Assembly (NCBI GenBank): GCA_026708115.1 | Contig: JAPOVL010000021.1 | Location: 124,001-188,000, forward strand | Direction: 5' to 3' | Source: Chloroflexota bacterium | Lineage (GTDB): Bacteria; Chloroflexota; Anaerolineae; Aggregatilineales; Phototrophicaceae | DNA length: 64,000 nt | In this document: positions 34,908 to 43,359 of the stretch, piece after piece | How the letters are laid out: every line of letters begins with the position of its first letter | Numbering within the stretch: the stretch's first letter is position 1 | Program-made: the position numbers and the translations under genes | Notes under the pieces: generated by a model | Seen by the model: only the letters and a program-made list of their open reading frames with translations | Databases searched by the model: none | What the model was told of the DNA's origin: nothing

Positions 34908-35319
34908 CTTTCAATGGTCTCCTTTTCGTTTGGCTCGATCAGTCTAATCGCGCGATTATATCACAGAATGAGAGCGCTTGAATCGGTCTGTTAGGTCCAA
35001 GTACGCTCATGGCAATTTAGCGAGACGCGTCGGCAAGATTCAGTATACTATTTCTATCACTGTAGCGGCGCGCTCCAAGTGCTGCTTGCATAGGGAGCCA
35101 GCGCCAGCCATGCTTTGCCCAAGTTCGCGATAGTGGTCTCCAGCGAGAAAACCAAATCAGCGGACAAGGGGATGGATGCTATGCAGCAATGGATCGAAAA
35201 CACCCGAAGCAGATGTAGTGGCTGGCGAGATACCTTGATGAAATCGCCCTTTGTTTATTGACGTCGCAAGAGCATAATCTTGCAACTGAATGTGTTAGCC
35301 TGGTCTGAGGCGAACATAA
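34908..35319. promoter_or_regulatory. Divergent intergenic region icd / sugar-modification operon
   Basis: A 412-bp stretch without a supported gene. On the minus strand TTCAAG (complement at 34977-34982) and TATAAT (complement at 34955-34960) 16 bp apart make the icd promoter. Toward the operon on the right I see TTGACG near 35258 without a matching -10 box. A 28-codon frame beginning with ATGGATGCTATGCAG near 35170 is too weak to call. No repeat copy lies here. Confidence 0.5.
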
Positions 35320-36246
35320 ATGCACATCGTCTTACTTTGTGCGACAAATCGCGGATATCGCTTTGCCGAAACGCTGTTTGATATTGGGCAGGGTCATCGC
35401 TTCACTGTATTCAGTTTCCAAGAGACGCCTTGGGAACCGCGGTATTTCGCTGAGACCAATCGGCTGGTACTCGAACACGGTCATGAGTTCAAGGAGGCGC
35501 GATACGTTGGGCAAGCAAAGTGGGACGGCTTTTGGGCAAATGGCGCGGTCGACTTGATTCTCATGGTTAGCTGGCGATACTTGGTGCCAGCGAGCGTTTT
35601 TCAGCGTGCCCGGCTCGGCGCATACGTCTTTCATGACTCGTTATTGCCCAAATACCGCGGGTTTGCGCCCACCGTTTGGGCAATTAGAAACGGAGAAAAG
35701 GAATTAGGCGTCACGCTTTTCGAAGCGGTGGAAGACGTTGACGCCGGCGACATAGTTGATCAGCGCCCGGTTGCGATTGGCGACTGCGATTTTGTCGCCG
35801 ACGTGCTGAAGCGCGTAACGTCTGCCTACCTAGATATCGTTAGAGACAACTTTTCCAGTCTTCTTAGCGGAAACTTTGAGAAAAGACCGCAAAACCACGA
35901 AGAGGCCACATATACATGTAAATGGACGCCAGAGGACGGTCTGATTGATTGGAACGATACCTCACGAGCAGTCTTCGACCTGATCCGCGCGACGAGCCAG
36001 CCTTATCCCGGCGCGTTCACATATCTGAACAATCGAAAACTTATGATTTGGTCTGCCGAATTGCCGGCTTCGCCGCGTCAGTATGTCTCCTCAGCGCCGG
36101 GTCGTGTGGTTGAGATACGGCACAATGTGGGAAGTCTGGTGTTGACGGGTGAAGGGTGCATTCTGTTAAAGACAGTCCAGTTTGAGGGTGAGCCGGTCAT
36201 AAACGCATCCGAGGCGCTCAATTCGCTTTCGCAGACGCTCGGCTAA
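35320..36246 (+). CDS. Formyltransferase-family protein (Fmt/sugar N-formyltransferase-like)
   Basis: 308 residues with an N-terminal formyltransferase fold and a C-terminal domain like that of Fmt. FHDSLLPKYRGFAPTVWAI contains the catalytic His (H105), and D141 in EDVDAGDIV matches the catalytic Asp. The expected Asn two residues before the His is V103, so the usual N-H-D triad is incomplete. Family members use 10-formyltetrahydrofolate to formylate Met-tRNA or amino-sugars. The next genes (GT2, GNAT, WecE-like aminotransferase) favour an amino-sugar nucleotide substrate. First gene of a four-gene operon. Confidence 0.8.
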   Translation: MHIVLLCATNRGYRFAETLFDIGQGHRFTVFSFQETPWEPRYFAETNRLVLEHGHEFKEARYVGQAKWDGFWANGAVDLILMVSWRYLVPASVFQRARLGAYVFHDSLLPKYRGFAPTVWAIRNGEKELGVTLFEAVEDVDAGDIVDQRPVAIGDCDFVADVLKRVTSAYLDIVRDNFSSLLSGNFEKRPQNHEEATYTCKWTPEDGLIDWNDTSRAVFDLIRATSQPYPGAFTYLNNRKLMIWSAELPASPRQYVSSAPGRVVEIRHNVGSLVLTGEGCILLKTVQFEGEPVINASEALNSLSQTLG

Positions 36247-36254
36247 AGGTACTA

Positions 36255-37199
36255 ATGATGCCTTCTGTATCCGTGGTGATTCCAGTCTTCCGAAGCGAGA
36301 AGAGCATTGCTTTGGTTGTCCGGGAGTTAGGCGAGGCGCTTCCACAGATGACGAATTGTTATGAAGTTATATTGGTTGAAGACAATGGAGACGACGGAAG
36401 TTGGCTGGTAATAGAGTCTTTGGCGGGGGAATTCGAATGGGTGCGCGGTTTTAGACTGATGCGAAATTACGGGCAACACAGCGCGCTGCTATGTGGCATC
36501 CGAGCGGCGAACTTCGAAACAATTGTGACGATGGACGACGACTTGCAGCATCCGGTTGACAAAGTCCCAAGCTTAATAGAGTTACTGAGCGAAGGCTACG
36601 ACGTCGCATACGGAACGCCGCAGCGACAGCGGCACAGTCTATTGCGAAATCTAGCTTCTATTCTAACCAAGTGGGTCTTGCAAGGAGCGATGGGCGCGGA
36701 AACCGCGCGAAGCATTAGCGCTTTCCGCGCATTCCGTACCAGCTTGCGCGACTCATTTGCTAACTACAACGGCCCCCTGGTAAATATCGACGTCTTACTG
36801 ACTTGGGGAACAACGCGTTTCATAGCCATTCCAACACCTCATGCTCCAAGAACATTAGGCAAATCGAACTACTCGTTTGACAAACTTATCACTCATACTT
36901 TCAACTTGGTGACTGGTTTCAGCACCCTTCCGTTGCGTTTTGCCAGCGCAATAGGCTTGCTTCTGACCTTATTTGGACTCATAATTCTGACATATATATT
37001 GCTGAGTCAAATTTTGGCTTTCCAGTTTGAGGTACCCGGCTTTACGTTTATAGTCTCGCTGATATCGATTTTTGCCGGGGCGCAGATGTTTACCTTGGGT
37101 ATCATCGGTGAATACTTGGCGCGAATGCACTTGCGCATCATGGACAAACCGGCGTACATAGTTAGACAGTCAACGGAAGACAAGGAATCCGTGCAATAG
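36255..37199 (+). CDS. GT2 glycosyltransferase, DPM1/GtrB-like, with C-terminal membrane helices
   Basis: 314 residues: a GT-A domain (VSVVIPVFRSEKSIALVV, VEDNGDDGSW, and MDDDLQHP with the metal-binding acidic cluster) followed by two C-terminal membrane helices (about 235-300). Such enzymes attach a sugar from a nucleotide donor to polyprenyl phosphate on the inner leaflet. It lies 8 bp after the formyltransferase and shares one base with the next gene, so it probably transfers the modified sugar made by the operon. Confidence 0.88.
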   Translation: MMPSVSVVIPVFRSEKSIALVVRELGEALPQMTNCYEVILVEDNGDDGSWLVIESLAGEFEWVRGFRLMRNYGQHSALLCGIRAANFETIVTMDDDLQHPVDKVPSLIELLSEGYDVAYGTPQRQRHSLLRNLASILTKWVLQGAMGAETARSISAFRAFRTSLRDSFANYNGPLVNIDVLLTWGTTRFIAIPTPHAPRTLGKSNYSFDKLITHTFNLVTGFSTLPLRFASAIGLLLTLFGLIILTYILLSQILAFQFEVPGFTFIVSLISIFAGAQMFTLGIIGEYLARMHLRIMDKPAYIVRQSTEDKESVQ

Positions 37200-37942
37200 T
37201 GAAAAACCAGCTTGTCAGATTCTTGCCTTGGGATACAAATCACTTCGGATATCGCATCGGTCGAGCCAACATCCACTGCCTGGACGAAGAATCTTATCAA
37301 CTGCTGAAGGATTCCTGCAAGAAAGTGGAAATAGACTGTCTGTACTTTCTTGCGGATGCCAGCGATCAAGCATCCATACTGGAACTACAGCGTCACGGCT
37401 TCATCTTTGTTGATATTCGTAGCACTTTAGAACTAAAGGTCCCTGGCCCGCCGACGCCGCAATCCAATGGAGACGCAATTATTCGGTCGTCTAGTGTTGG
37501 CGATTTGGAGACCCTGGCGGCGATCGCACGAGACAGCTTTATGTCGACGCGGTTTTACACCGATCCGTTTCTGAACAATGAAAAGGCCTCTACTATGTAC
37601 CAGATCTGGCTCACCAAGAGCGTTACCACGGACTACGCTGATCGGGTGGTAGTGGCCGAAGTCAATCGAAAAAGCGTCGGTTTCGTAACTTGTCATCTGG
37701 ACAGAGTTTCGAGTGAGGGAAAGATTGGTCTAGTTGCTCTGGCGAGGTCAGCGCAGGGAAAAGGCCTTTCGCAGACGATGGTACTGTATGCTCTTGAATG
37801 GTTTCTAGACCAAGGAATGAAGAGTGTCAGTGTTATAACCCAGGGACACAATATCGCTGCGCAGCGGTTGTATCAGCGTTGCGGCTTCTTGACTCGGTCC
37901 ACAGAGTTGTGGTTTCATAAATGGTTCCGGAATATGCCGTGA
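37199..37942 (+). CDS. GNAT N-acetyltransferase, WecD-like
   Basis: 247 residues. The start (LVRFLPWDTNHFGYRIGRANI) and the C-terminal acetyl-CoA fold (VALARSAQGKGLSQTMVLYALEWFLDQGMKSVSVITQGHNIAAQRLYQRCGF) match WecD/dTDP-fucosamine acetyltransferases. QGKG is the pyrophosphate-binding loop. GTG start overlapping the stop of the GT2 gene. It would acetylate the 4-amino sugar made by the aminotransferase encoded next, alongside or instead of formylation. Confidence 0.82.
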   Translation: MKNQLVRFLPWDTNHFGYRIGRANIHCLDEESYQLLKDSCKKVEIDCLYFLADASDQASILELQRHGFIFVDIRSTLELKVPGPPTPQSNGDAIIRSSSVGDLETLAAIARDSFMSTRFYTDPFLNNEKASTMYQIWLTKSVTTDYADRVVVAEVNRKSVGFVTCHLDRVSSEGKIGLVALARSAQGKGLSQTMVLYALEWFLDQGMKSVSVITQGHNIAAQRLYQRCGFLTRSTELWFHKWFRNMP

Positions 37943-37983
37943 AAACACTCAGTCGTTTGGGAAACTGAAGAATTCGCAGATCT

Positions 37984-39129
37984 ATGGCAGGTTACCGCAT
38001 CCCTTTCAATAAGCCGACATATCTTGGTCACGAACCGGAATACATTGCGGAGAGTCTCTCCTTGTCGCATATATCCGGGGACGGGGCATATTCGCAAAAA
38101 TGTCATTCCTATCTTGAGCAGCGCCTCGGGGTGGCTCGCGCCTTGTTAACGACATCGTGTACGCACGCGCTGGAAATGTCCGCCTTCTTACTGGACATTG
38201 AGCCGGGCGATGAAGTTATCGTGCCGTCTTTCACTTTCGTTTCCAGTATCAACGCATTTGTGTTGCGGGGTGCGATACCGGTCTTTGCCGATATTCGGCC
38301 GGATACGCTGAATATCGATGAAACACAACTCTCGCGCTTGATCTCCGACCGTACACGGGCCATCGTTCTTGTGCACTATGCCGGTGTTGCCTGCGAAATG
38401 GATGAAATCATGGCGATAGCGCGCGAAAATGGCATAGCTGTTGTCGAGGATAACGCTCACGCCTTGTTCGCGCGCTACAAAGGACGTTATCTCGGTACCT
38501 TTGGCGAGTTGGCCACGCAGAGTTTCCACGAGACCAAAAATTTCACATGCGGAGAGGGTGGAGCGCTGTTGATCAATGATGAAAAGATGATCGACAGAGC
38601 CGAGATAATCCGCGAGAAAGGCACCAATCGCAGCCGGTTTTTTCGCGGACAGATAGACAAATACACCTGGGTTGACGTCGGCTCGAGCTACTTGCCCTCG
38701 GACTTGCTAGCCGCTCATCTTTGGGCGCAGTTTGAATATGCCGACCAGGTACAGGCGCGGCGCAAGGCTATATGGGAATATTATCAGTTGCACCTGGAAG
38801 AATGGGCGGCTGCGCATGGCGTCGGGCTGCCGACGATTCCGGCTCATGTCGAGCAAGCCTACCACATGTATTACCTGATACTGCCATCGTTAGAGTGTCG
38901 CACGGCGCTAATAAACCACCTCAAGAGCCGGAGCATTCTGAGCGTGTTCCACTATCTTCCGCTCCATCTGTCGGACATGGGCAAACAGTTTGAGGGGAAA
39001 GAAGGCGACTGCCCGGTGACCGAAAACATCGCCGACAGGTTGCTTCGATTGCCCTTCTATCATTCGTTGACGCGTGACGAACAAGATGAAGTCCTCGCGG
39101 GACTGTTTGCCTTTGAAGAATGGGAATAG
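37984..39129 (+). CDS. DegT/DnrJ/EryC1 sugar aminotransferase, WecE/RffA-like
   Basis: 381 residues, fold-type I PLP enzyme: IPFNKPTYLGHEPEYIAESL at the start, VPSFTFVSSINAFVLRGAIPVFADI, VVEDNAHAL and FHETKNFTCGEGGALL, where the Lys binds PLP. These match dTDP-4-amino-4,6-dideoxygalactose transaminase (WecE/RffA), which aminates dTDP-4-keto-6-deoxyglucose, the product of RmlB. A rmlB is present at 53288, so both pathways can draw on that intermediate. Last gene of the operon. Confidence 0.9.
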   Translation: MAGYRIPFNKPTYLGHEPEYIAESLSLSHISGDGAYSQKCHSYLEQRLGVARALLTTSCTHALEMSAFLLDIEPGDEVIVPSFTFVSSINAFVLRGAIPVFADIRPDTLNIDETQLSRLISDRTRAIVLVHYAGVACEMDEIMAIARENGIAVVEDNAHALFARYKGRYLGTFGELATQSFHETKNFTCGEGGALLINDEKMIDRAEIIREKGTNRSRFFRGQIDKYTWVDVGSSYLPSDLLAAHLWAQFEYADQVQARRKAIWEYYQLHLEEWAAAHGVGLPTIPAHVEQAYHMYYLILPSLECRTALINHLKSRSILSVFHYLPLHLSDMGKQFEGKEGDCPVTENIADRLLRLPFYHSLTRDEQDEVLAGLFAFEEWE

Positions 39130-39430
39130 AAATTTCATTCGCTTGCCGCGGCCATGCGCAATGGTGTCAGGTCACGAAGTATTCACGAATTTGCCTCTTC
39201 ATCCCCGCGTTGTAGAACTCGGCAATATATGGAATAATACTTTGGCGTTTGGGCAAACCCCCTAGTCCAGGAACTGATCATGCCTAGTCGAGAGGCATGT
39301 GCGTGTAAAATCTAGAGCTAGCATGGCTATCGGAGGAAAGCATCGAGAGAAAGATTCGCATAACCAGGTAATTCAGCTCAACCCGCAACGGTATTCGTTG
39401 TCGGGCATTTGTATTTGGAGAGAACCCCAC
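39130..39430. other. Intergenic region before RNase J
   Basis: About 300 bp without a supported gene. A 7-bp hairpin (CATGCCT at 39279-39285 with AGGCATG at 39293-39299) is the only clear structure; it has no T-run, so it is not a standard terminator and may shape the RNase J leader. RNase J genes are sometimes autoregulated through their leader; nothing here proves it. Confidence 0.35.
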
Positions 39431-41089
39431 ATGGCTACAGAAGCAATCTTCAAAATCACTCCCATTGGAGGTTTGGGAGAAATCGGCAAGAACATGACCT
39501 TGTTCGAAATGAACGGGGACGGATTCCTGATCGATTGCGGTATTATGTTCCCGGCGAACGACATGCACGGCGTCGACTATATCATCCCAGATTTTCGCTG
39601 GCTTGAAGAGCGCGATGACATCGTATTGCATGGCTGCTGCTTCACACATGGGCACGAAGATCATATCGGCGCCGTCCAGCATTTGGTCCAGTCTTTTCCG
39701 GATTTGCCACTTTTTGCCACGCCCTTGACCAGGGGGCTGCTGCAAGTCAAACTCAAGAACGCGCGCCTGTTAAAGAAAACCGATCTACGCTCGTTTGACG
39801 CGGGCGACGAACTGCGTATCGGGCCTTTCAAATTGCATAGCTTTCACGTTTGCCACAGCATACCTGATTGCGTCGGCTTCGGCATCGAGACGCCGCTGGG
39901 AATGGTCGTACATACGGGAGACTACAAATTCGACAATACGCCGGTTCACGGCAGGAAGACGGATTACGCCCGTCTTGCCAGCTTCGCTCGCAGAGGTATC
40001 ACGTTATTGTTGGCGGACAGCACCAACGCCGACAAATCCGGATGGACAGAGTCGGAAGCGGTGATTGGGGAGGCCCTCGACCGCGTATTCCGCAATGCCA
40101 CAGGAAGAATCATGGTTGCGACCTTCGCTTCGTTGATCTCGCGCGTGCAGCAGGTCGTTAATGCCGCGCGAATTCATAAAAGGAAAGTCTGCATAACCGG
40201 GTATACCATGTCGGAATATGCCAAGATCGCCCGCAAGCTCGGTTATCTTGACGCTGAGGGCGATATTCTGGTTGACATCGGCCGGGCACAAACTTTGCCG
40301 CCGCATAAAGTCGTTTTCATGGTCACCGGCTCGCAAGGCGAACCATCTGCCGTCCTTGGCAAACTGGCGGCCGGACGTCATCGTCAACTGGATATTCGCG
40401 AGGGCGATACGATAATCCTGTCGTCACATCCGATTCCAGGCAATGAAGAAATGGTGTATCGCACCATCAATCGGCTAATCGAGCGCGGCGCTGACGTCAT
40501 CTATGACGCGATCGAAGCGGTACACGTATCGGGTCACGCCTGCCAGGAGGAGATGCGTCTGATGTTGAATCTGACGCAGCCGAAGTACCTGGTCCCCGTA
40601 CATGGCGAGATCCGCCACTTGCACCTTCACGCGAAATTGGCTCGCGAAAACGGTATCGCCCAGGATAATGTGATTACCATCGAAAACGGCACCACAATCG
40701 AGTTGTCCAAAAGCGGAATCGCAATCGGCGAACGGATGCCGGGCGGATATGTGTTTGTCGACGGAAGCGGCGTGGGTGATGTGGGGCCGGCTGTCATTCG
40801 TGACCGGGAGATACTGGCGCGTGATGGCTTCATGCTGGTAAGCGTCAATATCGACCAAGCCACAGGAAAACTCATTGACGAGCCGAGGATCATTTCTCGC
40901 GGCTTCGTATATCTCAAAGATGCCGAGGATTTTTTGGAACAAATCCGCGAGAATGTGACGGAAGTTGTCAACGGCAGTCACAATGTCAACGGGAATCGAA
41001 GGCATCTGGTCGAGGACAGTCTGGGAAAACTGATCTACAGCGAGACTAAGCGCCGTCCCATGATTTTCAGCATTGTCAACGAGATCTAG
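39431..41089 (+). CDS. rnj: Ribonuclease J
   Basis: 552 residues, the usual RNase J length: metallo-beta-lactamase domain with THGHEDHIG (H73, H75, D77, H78), beta-CASP domain, then the C-terminal dimerisation region. GGLGEIGKNMTLFE and GYTMSEYAKIARKLGYL are family signatures, as is HVSGHACQEEMRLMLNLTQPKYLVPVHGE. It is a 5'-3' exonuclease and endonuclease in mRNA decay and rRNA maturation. The ATG is chosen by its position and the GGAG 11 bases upstream; a longer frame from 39299 would add 44 unrelated residues. Confidence 0.95.
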   Translation: MATEAIFKITPIGGLGEIGKNMTLFEMNGDGFLIDCGIMFPANDMHGVDYIIPDFRWLEERDDIVLHGCCFTHGHEDHIGAVQHLVQSFPDLPLFATPLTRGLLQVKLKNARLLKKTDLRSFDAGDELRIGPFKLHSFHVCHSIPDCVGFGIETPLGMVVHTGDYKFDNTPVHGRKTDYARLASFARRGITLLLADSTNADKSGWTESEAVIGEALDRVFRNATGRIMVATFASLISRVQQVVNAARIHKRKVCITGYTMSEYAKIARKLGYLDAEGDILVDIGRAQTLPPHKVVFMVTGSQGEPSAVLGKLAAGRHRQLDIREGDTIILSSHPIPGNEEMVYRTINRLIERGADVIYDAIEAVHVSGHACQEEMRLMLNLTQPKYLVPVHGEIRHLHLHAKLARENGIAQDNVITIENGTTIELSKSGIAIGERMPGGYVFVDGSGVGDVGPAVIRDREILARDGFMLVSVNIDQATGKLIDEPRIISRGFVYLKDAEDFLEQIRENVTEVVNGSHNVNGNRRHLVEDSLGKLIYSETKRRPMIFSIVNEI

Positions 41090-41109
41090 GACCTCCCCTC
41101 AGTCTCTGT

Positions 41110-41194
41110 TCTAATAAACCGCGATCTGCGGTAGCCGAGCAGGTTTATTACTATATGTGAGCACGGTAGCCCAAATTCTCTGTCGCCGAGCGGC
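41110..41194 (-). repeat. Intergenic hairpin repeat, copy D (opposite orientation)
   Basis: On the minus strand it reads GCCGCTCGGCGACAGAG, AATTTGGGCTACCGTGCTCA, then AATAAACC, the inner CTCGGCTACCGCAGATCG and GGTTTATT. AATAAACC and GGTTTATT are a perfect 8-bp outer stem, making this the clearest example of the fold. It lies between rnj and the next ABC gene. Confidence 0.7.
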
Positions 41195-41325
41195 TGTTGA
41201 AGTTTCAGCGCCCCGGGTCGGTTTTCGTTTCGATAAAACTGATGCGCTGAAAGCTCACTTTGCAACCAAGCAACTGAAGCGCCGTATTCGACGCGTACCA
41301 CGCGAATTCTGGAGGGCGCATAGCT

Positions 41326-42018
41326 ATGCCGCAGCCGGTTATAAGAGCTACCAACATCACGCGAAATCTCAAATTGGGCAGTCACCTCGTTCATGCGCTG
41401 CGCGGCGTCAATTTAGAGATACTCCCTAAAGAAATGGTGGGCATCATTGGGCCATCGGGAAGTGGCAAGAGCACGCTTCTGGGAATCATCGGCGGCTTGG
41501 ACAGTCCGACTGACGGCAGGATCGAAATAGATGGCGTCGACATCACGCGGATGAGCGAGAATCAACTGACGGATATTCGAAACCGCAAGATCGGGTTTAT
41601 CTTTCAGTTCTTCAACCTGATCCCCACTTTGACCGCGCTGGAAAATGTCGCGTTACCAATTGAATTCGCCCAGGTACCCAGGCATAAGCCCAATCGCCGC
41701 GCAATGGAGTTGCTCGAAATGCTCGGCCTGGACGACCGGTTTCATCATCGTCCGAACGAGCTCAGCGGTGGCCAGCAGCAGCGAGTGGCCATAGCTAGAG
41801 CCCTGGCAAACGACCCGCCGATACTGCTGGCAGACGAACCTACGGGCAATCTGGATACAGTTTCCGGGGACACCGTGATGGAAGCCTTAAACAGGATCCG
41901 CGATGAAAAGGGGACTACGGTGGTTCTGGTTACGCATGATCGGTCCCTAGCGTCACAGATGGATCGCGTGTTGACGCTTGTCGACGGCGTCATAGTGGAC
42001 GGCGTGCCTGTATCGTAG
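41326..42018 (+). CDS. ABC transporter ATP-binding protein, LolD/MacB type
   Basis: 230 residues: Walker A (GPSGSGKS), Q-loop (FIFQFFNLIPTLTALENV), signature (LSGGQQQRVAIARAL), Walker B (ILLADEPTGNLDT). This sequence class works with FtsX-like permeases (lipoprotein release, peptide or macrolide export), but no such permease is adjacent. GGAGGGC about ten bases before the ATG. It might team with a permease elsewhere. Confidence 0.88.
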   Translation: MPQPVIRATNITRNLKLGSHLVHALRGVNLEILPKEMVGIIGPSGSGKSTLLGIIGGLDSPTDGRIEIDGVDITRMSENQLTDIRNRKIGFIFQFFNLIPTLTALENVALPIEFAQVPRHKPNRRAMELLEMLGLDDRFHHRPNELSGGQQQRVAIARALANDPPILLADEPTGNLDTVSGDTVMEALNRIRDEKGTTVVLVTHDRSLASQMDRVLTLVDGVIVDGVPVS

Positions 42019-42101
42019 AATGTCGCTTGCCATAATCTCGTTTATATTCGCGATCTTGCAGCCAGGGAGAGCAGCGGTTTCCCATGACGACCGCCGCAAG
42101 A

Positions 42102-42107
42102 TATAAT
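42102..42107 (+). promoter_or_regulatory. -10 box ahead of the phosphoribosyltransferase gene
   Basis: A perfect TATAAT 40 bp before the ATG, with a weak TTTCCC 18 bp upstream as -35. It separates this gene from the ABC ATPase. Confidence 0.45.
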
Positions 42108-42147
42108 CTATGGTAGCGAAGTCGGTTCGCCAGCAAAAGGAATCGCC

Positions 42148-42699
42148 ATGTCTTCAGAAGTCCATAGTGTAGAAGTTGCCGGTATCAAACGCGATCTGCG
42201 TTTGATGGAAATTAAACCTGGTGTCAGGATTGCCATCCTAAATATATTGGGTGATACCGAATTCGTGAATGCGGTGAGCAAGGCGCTCGCTGAACGGCTG
42301 GCGGACAAGCGCATCGAATACCTGGTCACTGCGGAGGCAAAGTCCATTCCGCTCGCCCACGCGCTAAGCACCGAGATGAATCTGCCCTATGTCGTCTTGC
42401 GCAAGACACATAAGCCTTATATGGGCGATGCCTTGCAAAGCGAAACCTTGAGCATCACGACCGGTAAACCTCAAACGCTATATCTGGACGAAAAAGACCG
42501 CAAACTGGTTTCTGGCAAACGAATCGCCTTGTTGGACGACGTGATTTCGACAGGCAGTACGCTGCAGGGCATGCGCCTTATCATAAACAAAGCCGGCGCC
42601 GAAATCGTGGCCGAAGCGGCTATCTTCACCGAAGGCGATCGCGCGCAGTGGTACGACATTGTCGCTCTTGGTCACTTGCCGGTCTGGGTTGATGATTAG
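42148..42699 (+). CDS. Phosphoribosyltransferase, adenine/xanthine PRT-like
   Basis: 183 residues of type I PRT fold with the PRPP motif ALLDDVISTGSTLQGM, preceded by TAEAKSIPLAHALSTEMNLPYVVLRKTHKPYM, a region that resembles Apt and PurR/Xpt relatives. The enzyme joins a purine base to PRPP for salvage. Which base cannot be told; it is a little diverged from classical Apt in the C-terminal hood. Confidence 0.8.
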   Translation: MSSEVHSVEVAGIKRDLRLMEIKPGVRIAILNILGDTEFVNAVSKALAERLADKRIEYLVTAEAKSIPLAHALSTEMNLPYVVLRKTHKPYMGDALQSETLSITTGKPQTLYLDEKDRKLVSGKRIALLDDVISTGSTLQGMRLIINKAGAEIVAEAAIFTEGDRAQWYDIVALGHLPVWVDD

Positions 42700-42768
42700 A
42701 CCTAACGTTTTTCCAACAGATTGGATACAATAGCTTCAGAGATCGATATATTACGTGGAAGAGTTGCA

Positions 42769-43359
42769 GTGTCGTCGCTGTCCTCGTCGAAACTGACCAT
42801 CGCCGTTTACTTGGCTGTCATCATCTTCATGGCTTTTGGCGGGACTATGTTGTACTTGTCCCGACCGGAGCCGACCACAATTACGATTAATCCACCGGTT
42901 CCAACAGGGACCAACGCTCCTACCACGACACCGGGACCGATTCTCGTGTATGTGACCGGGGCTGTCATACTGCCGGAATCCACTTATGAACTGCCTTTTG
43001 GCAGCCGAGTCCAAGACGCGATCGCGGCTGCAGGAGGCTTCGCGGATTCAGCGAACAAGACCTTGGTAAATCTAGCCGGTATCTTGCGCGATGGCGATCA
43101 AATCCATGTGCCCTCGGTCGATGAACATGATTTGGGCTTGGCCTTGCCAACACCATCGGGCGGCGAATTACTGCGCATCAACAGGGCGAGCGAACAAGAA
43201 TTGCTACTGTTGCCGGGCGTGGGACCGGCGCTGGCAGGACGGATCGTAGCGTATCGCGATGAGATCGGTCGTATTGATAGCTTTGCCGAATTGGACAAGA
43301 TCTCGGGCATTGGTGAAGCCACCATCGCCAAATGGCAGGATTTGATCGCATTTGACTAG
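42769..43359 (+). CDS. comEA: ComEA-like DNA-binding protein (SLBB plus helix-hairpin-helix)
   Basis: 196 residues: a membrane helix (about 9-29), a Thr/Pro linker, an SLBB domain (ILVYVTGAVILPESTYEL, then GSRVQDAIAAAGGF) and C-terminal tandem helix-hairpin-helix motifs (LLPGVGPALAGRIVAYRDEIGRIDSF, then ISGIGEATIAKW). This is the order of ComEA, which binds incoming DNA in natural transformation; no comEC is in the window. GTG start with GGAAGAG five bases upstream; a TACAAT -10 box at 42726 also supports this start over a TTG at 42721. Confidence 0.88.
   Translation: MSSLSSSKLTIAVYLAVIIFMAFGGTMLYLSRPEPTTITINPPVPTGTNAPTTTPGPILVYVTGAVILPESTYELPFGSRVQDAIAAAGGFADSANKTLVNLAGILRDGDQIHVPSVDEHDLGLALPTPSGGELLRINRASEQELLLLPGVGPALAGRIVAYRDEIGRIDSFAELDKISGIGEATIAKWQDLIAFD

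Noticed and set aside
43356..43359. 4-bp overlap of convergent genes as an assembly flaw
   Set aside because: A shared CTAG gives both stop codons, a normal compact arrangement also seen at 18738-18741.
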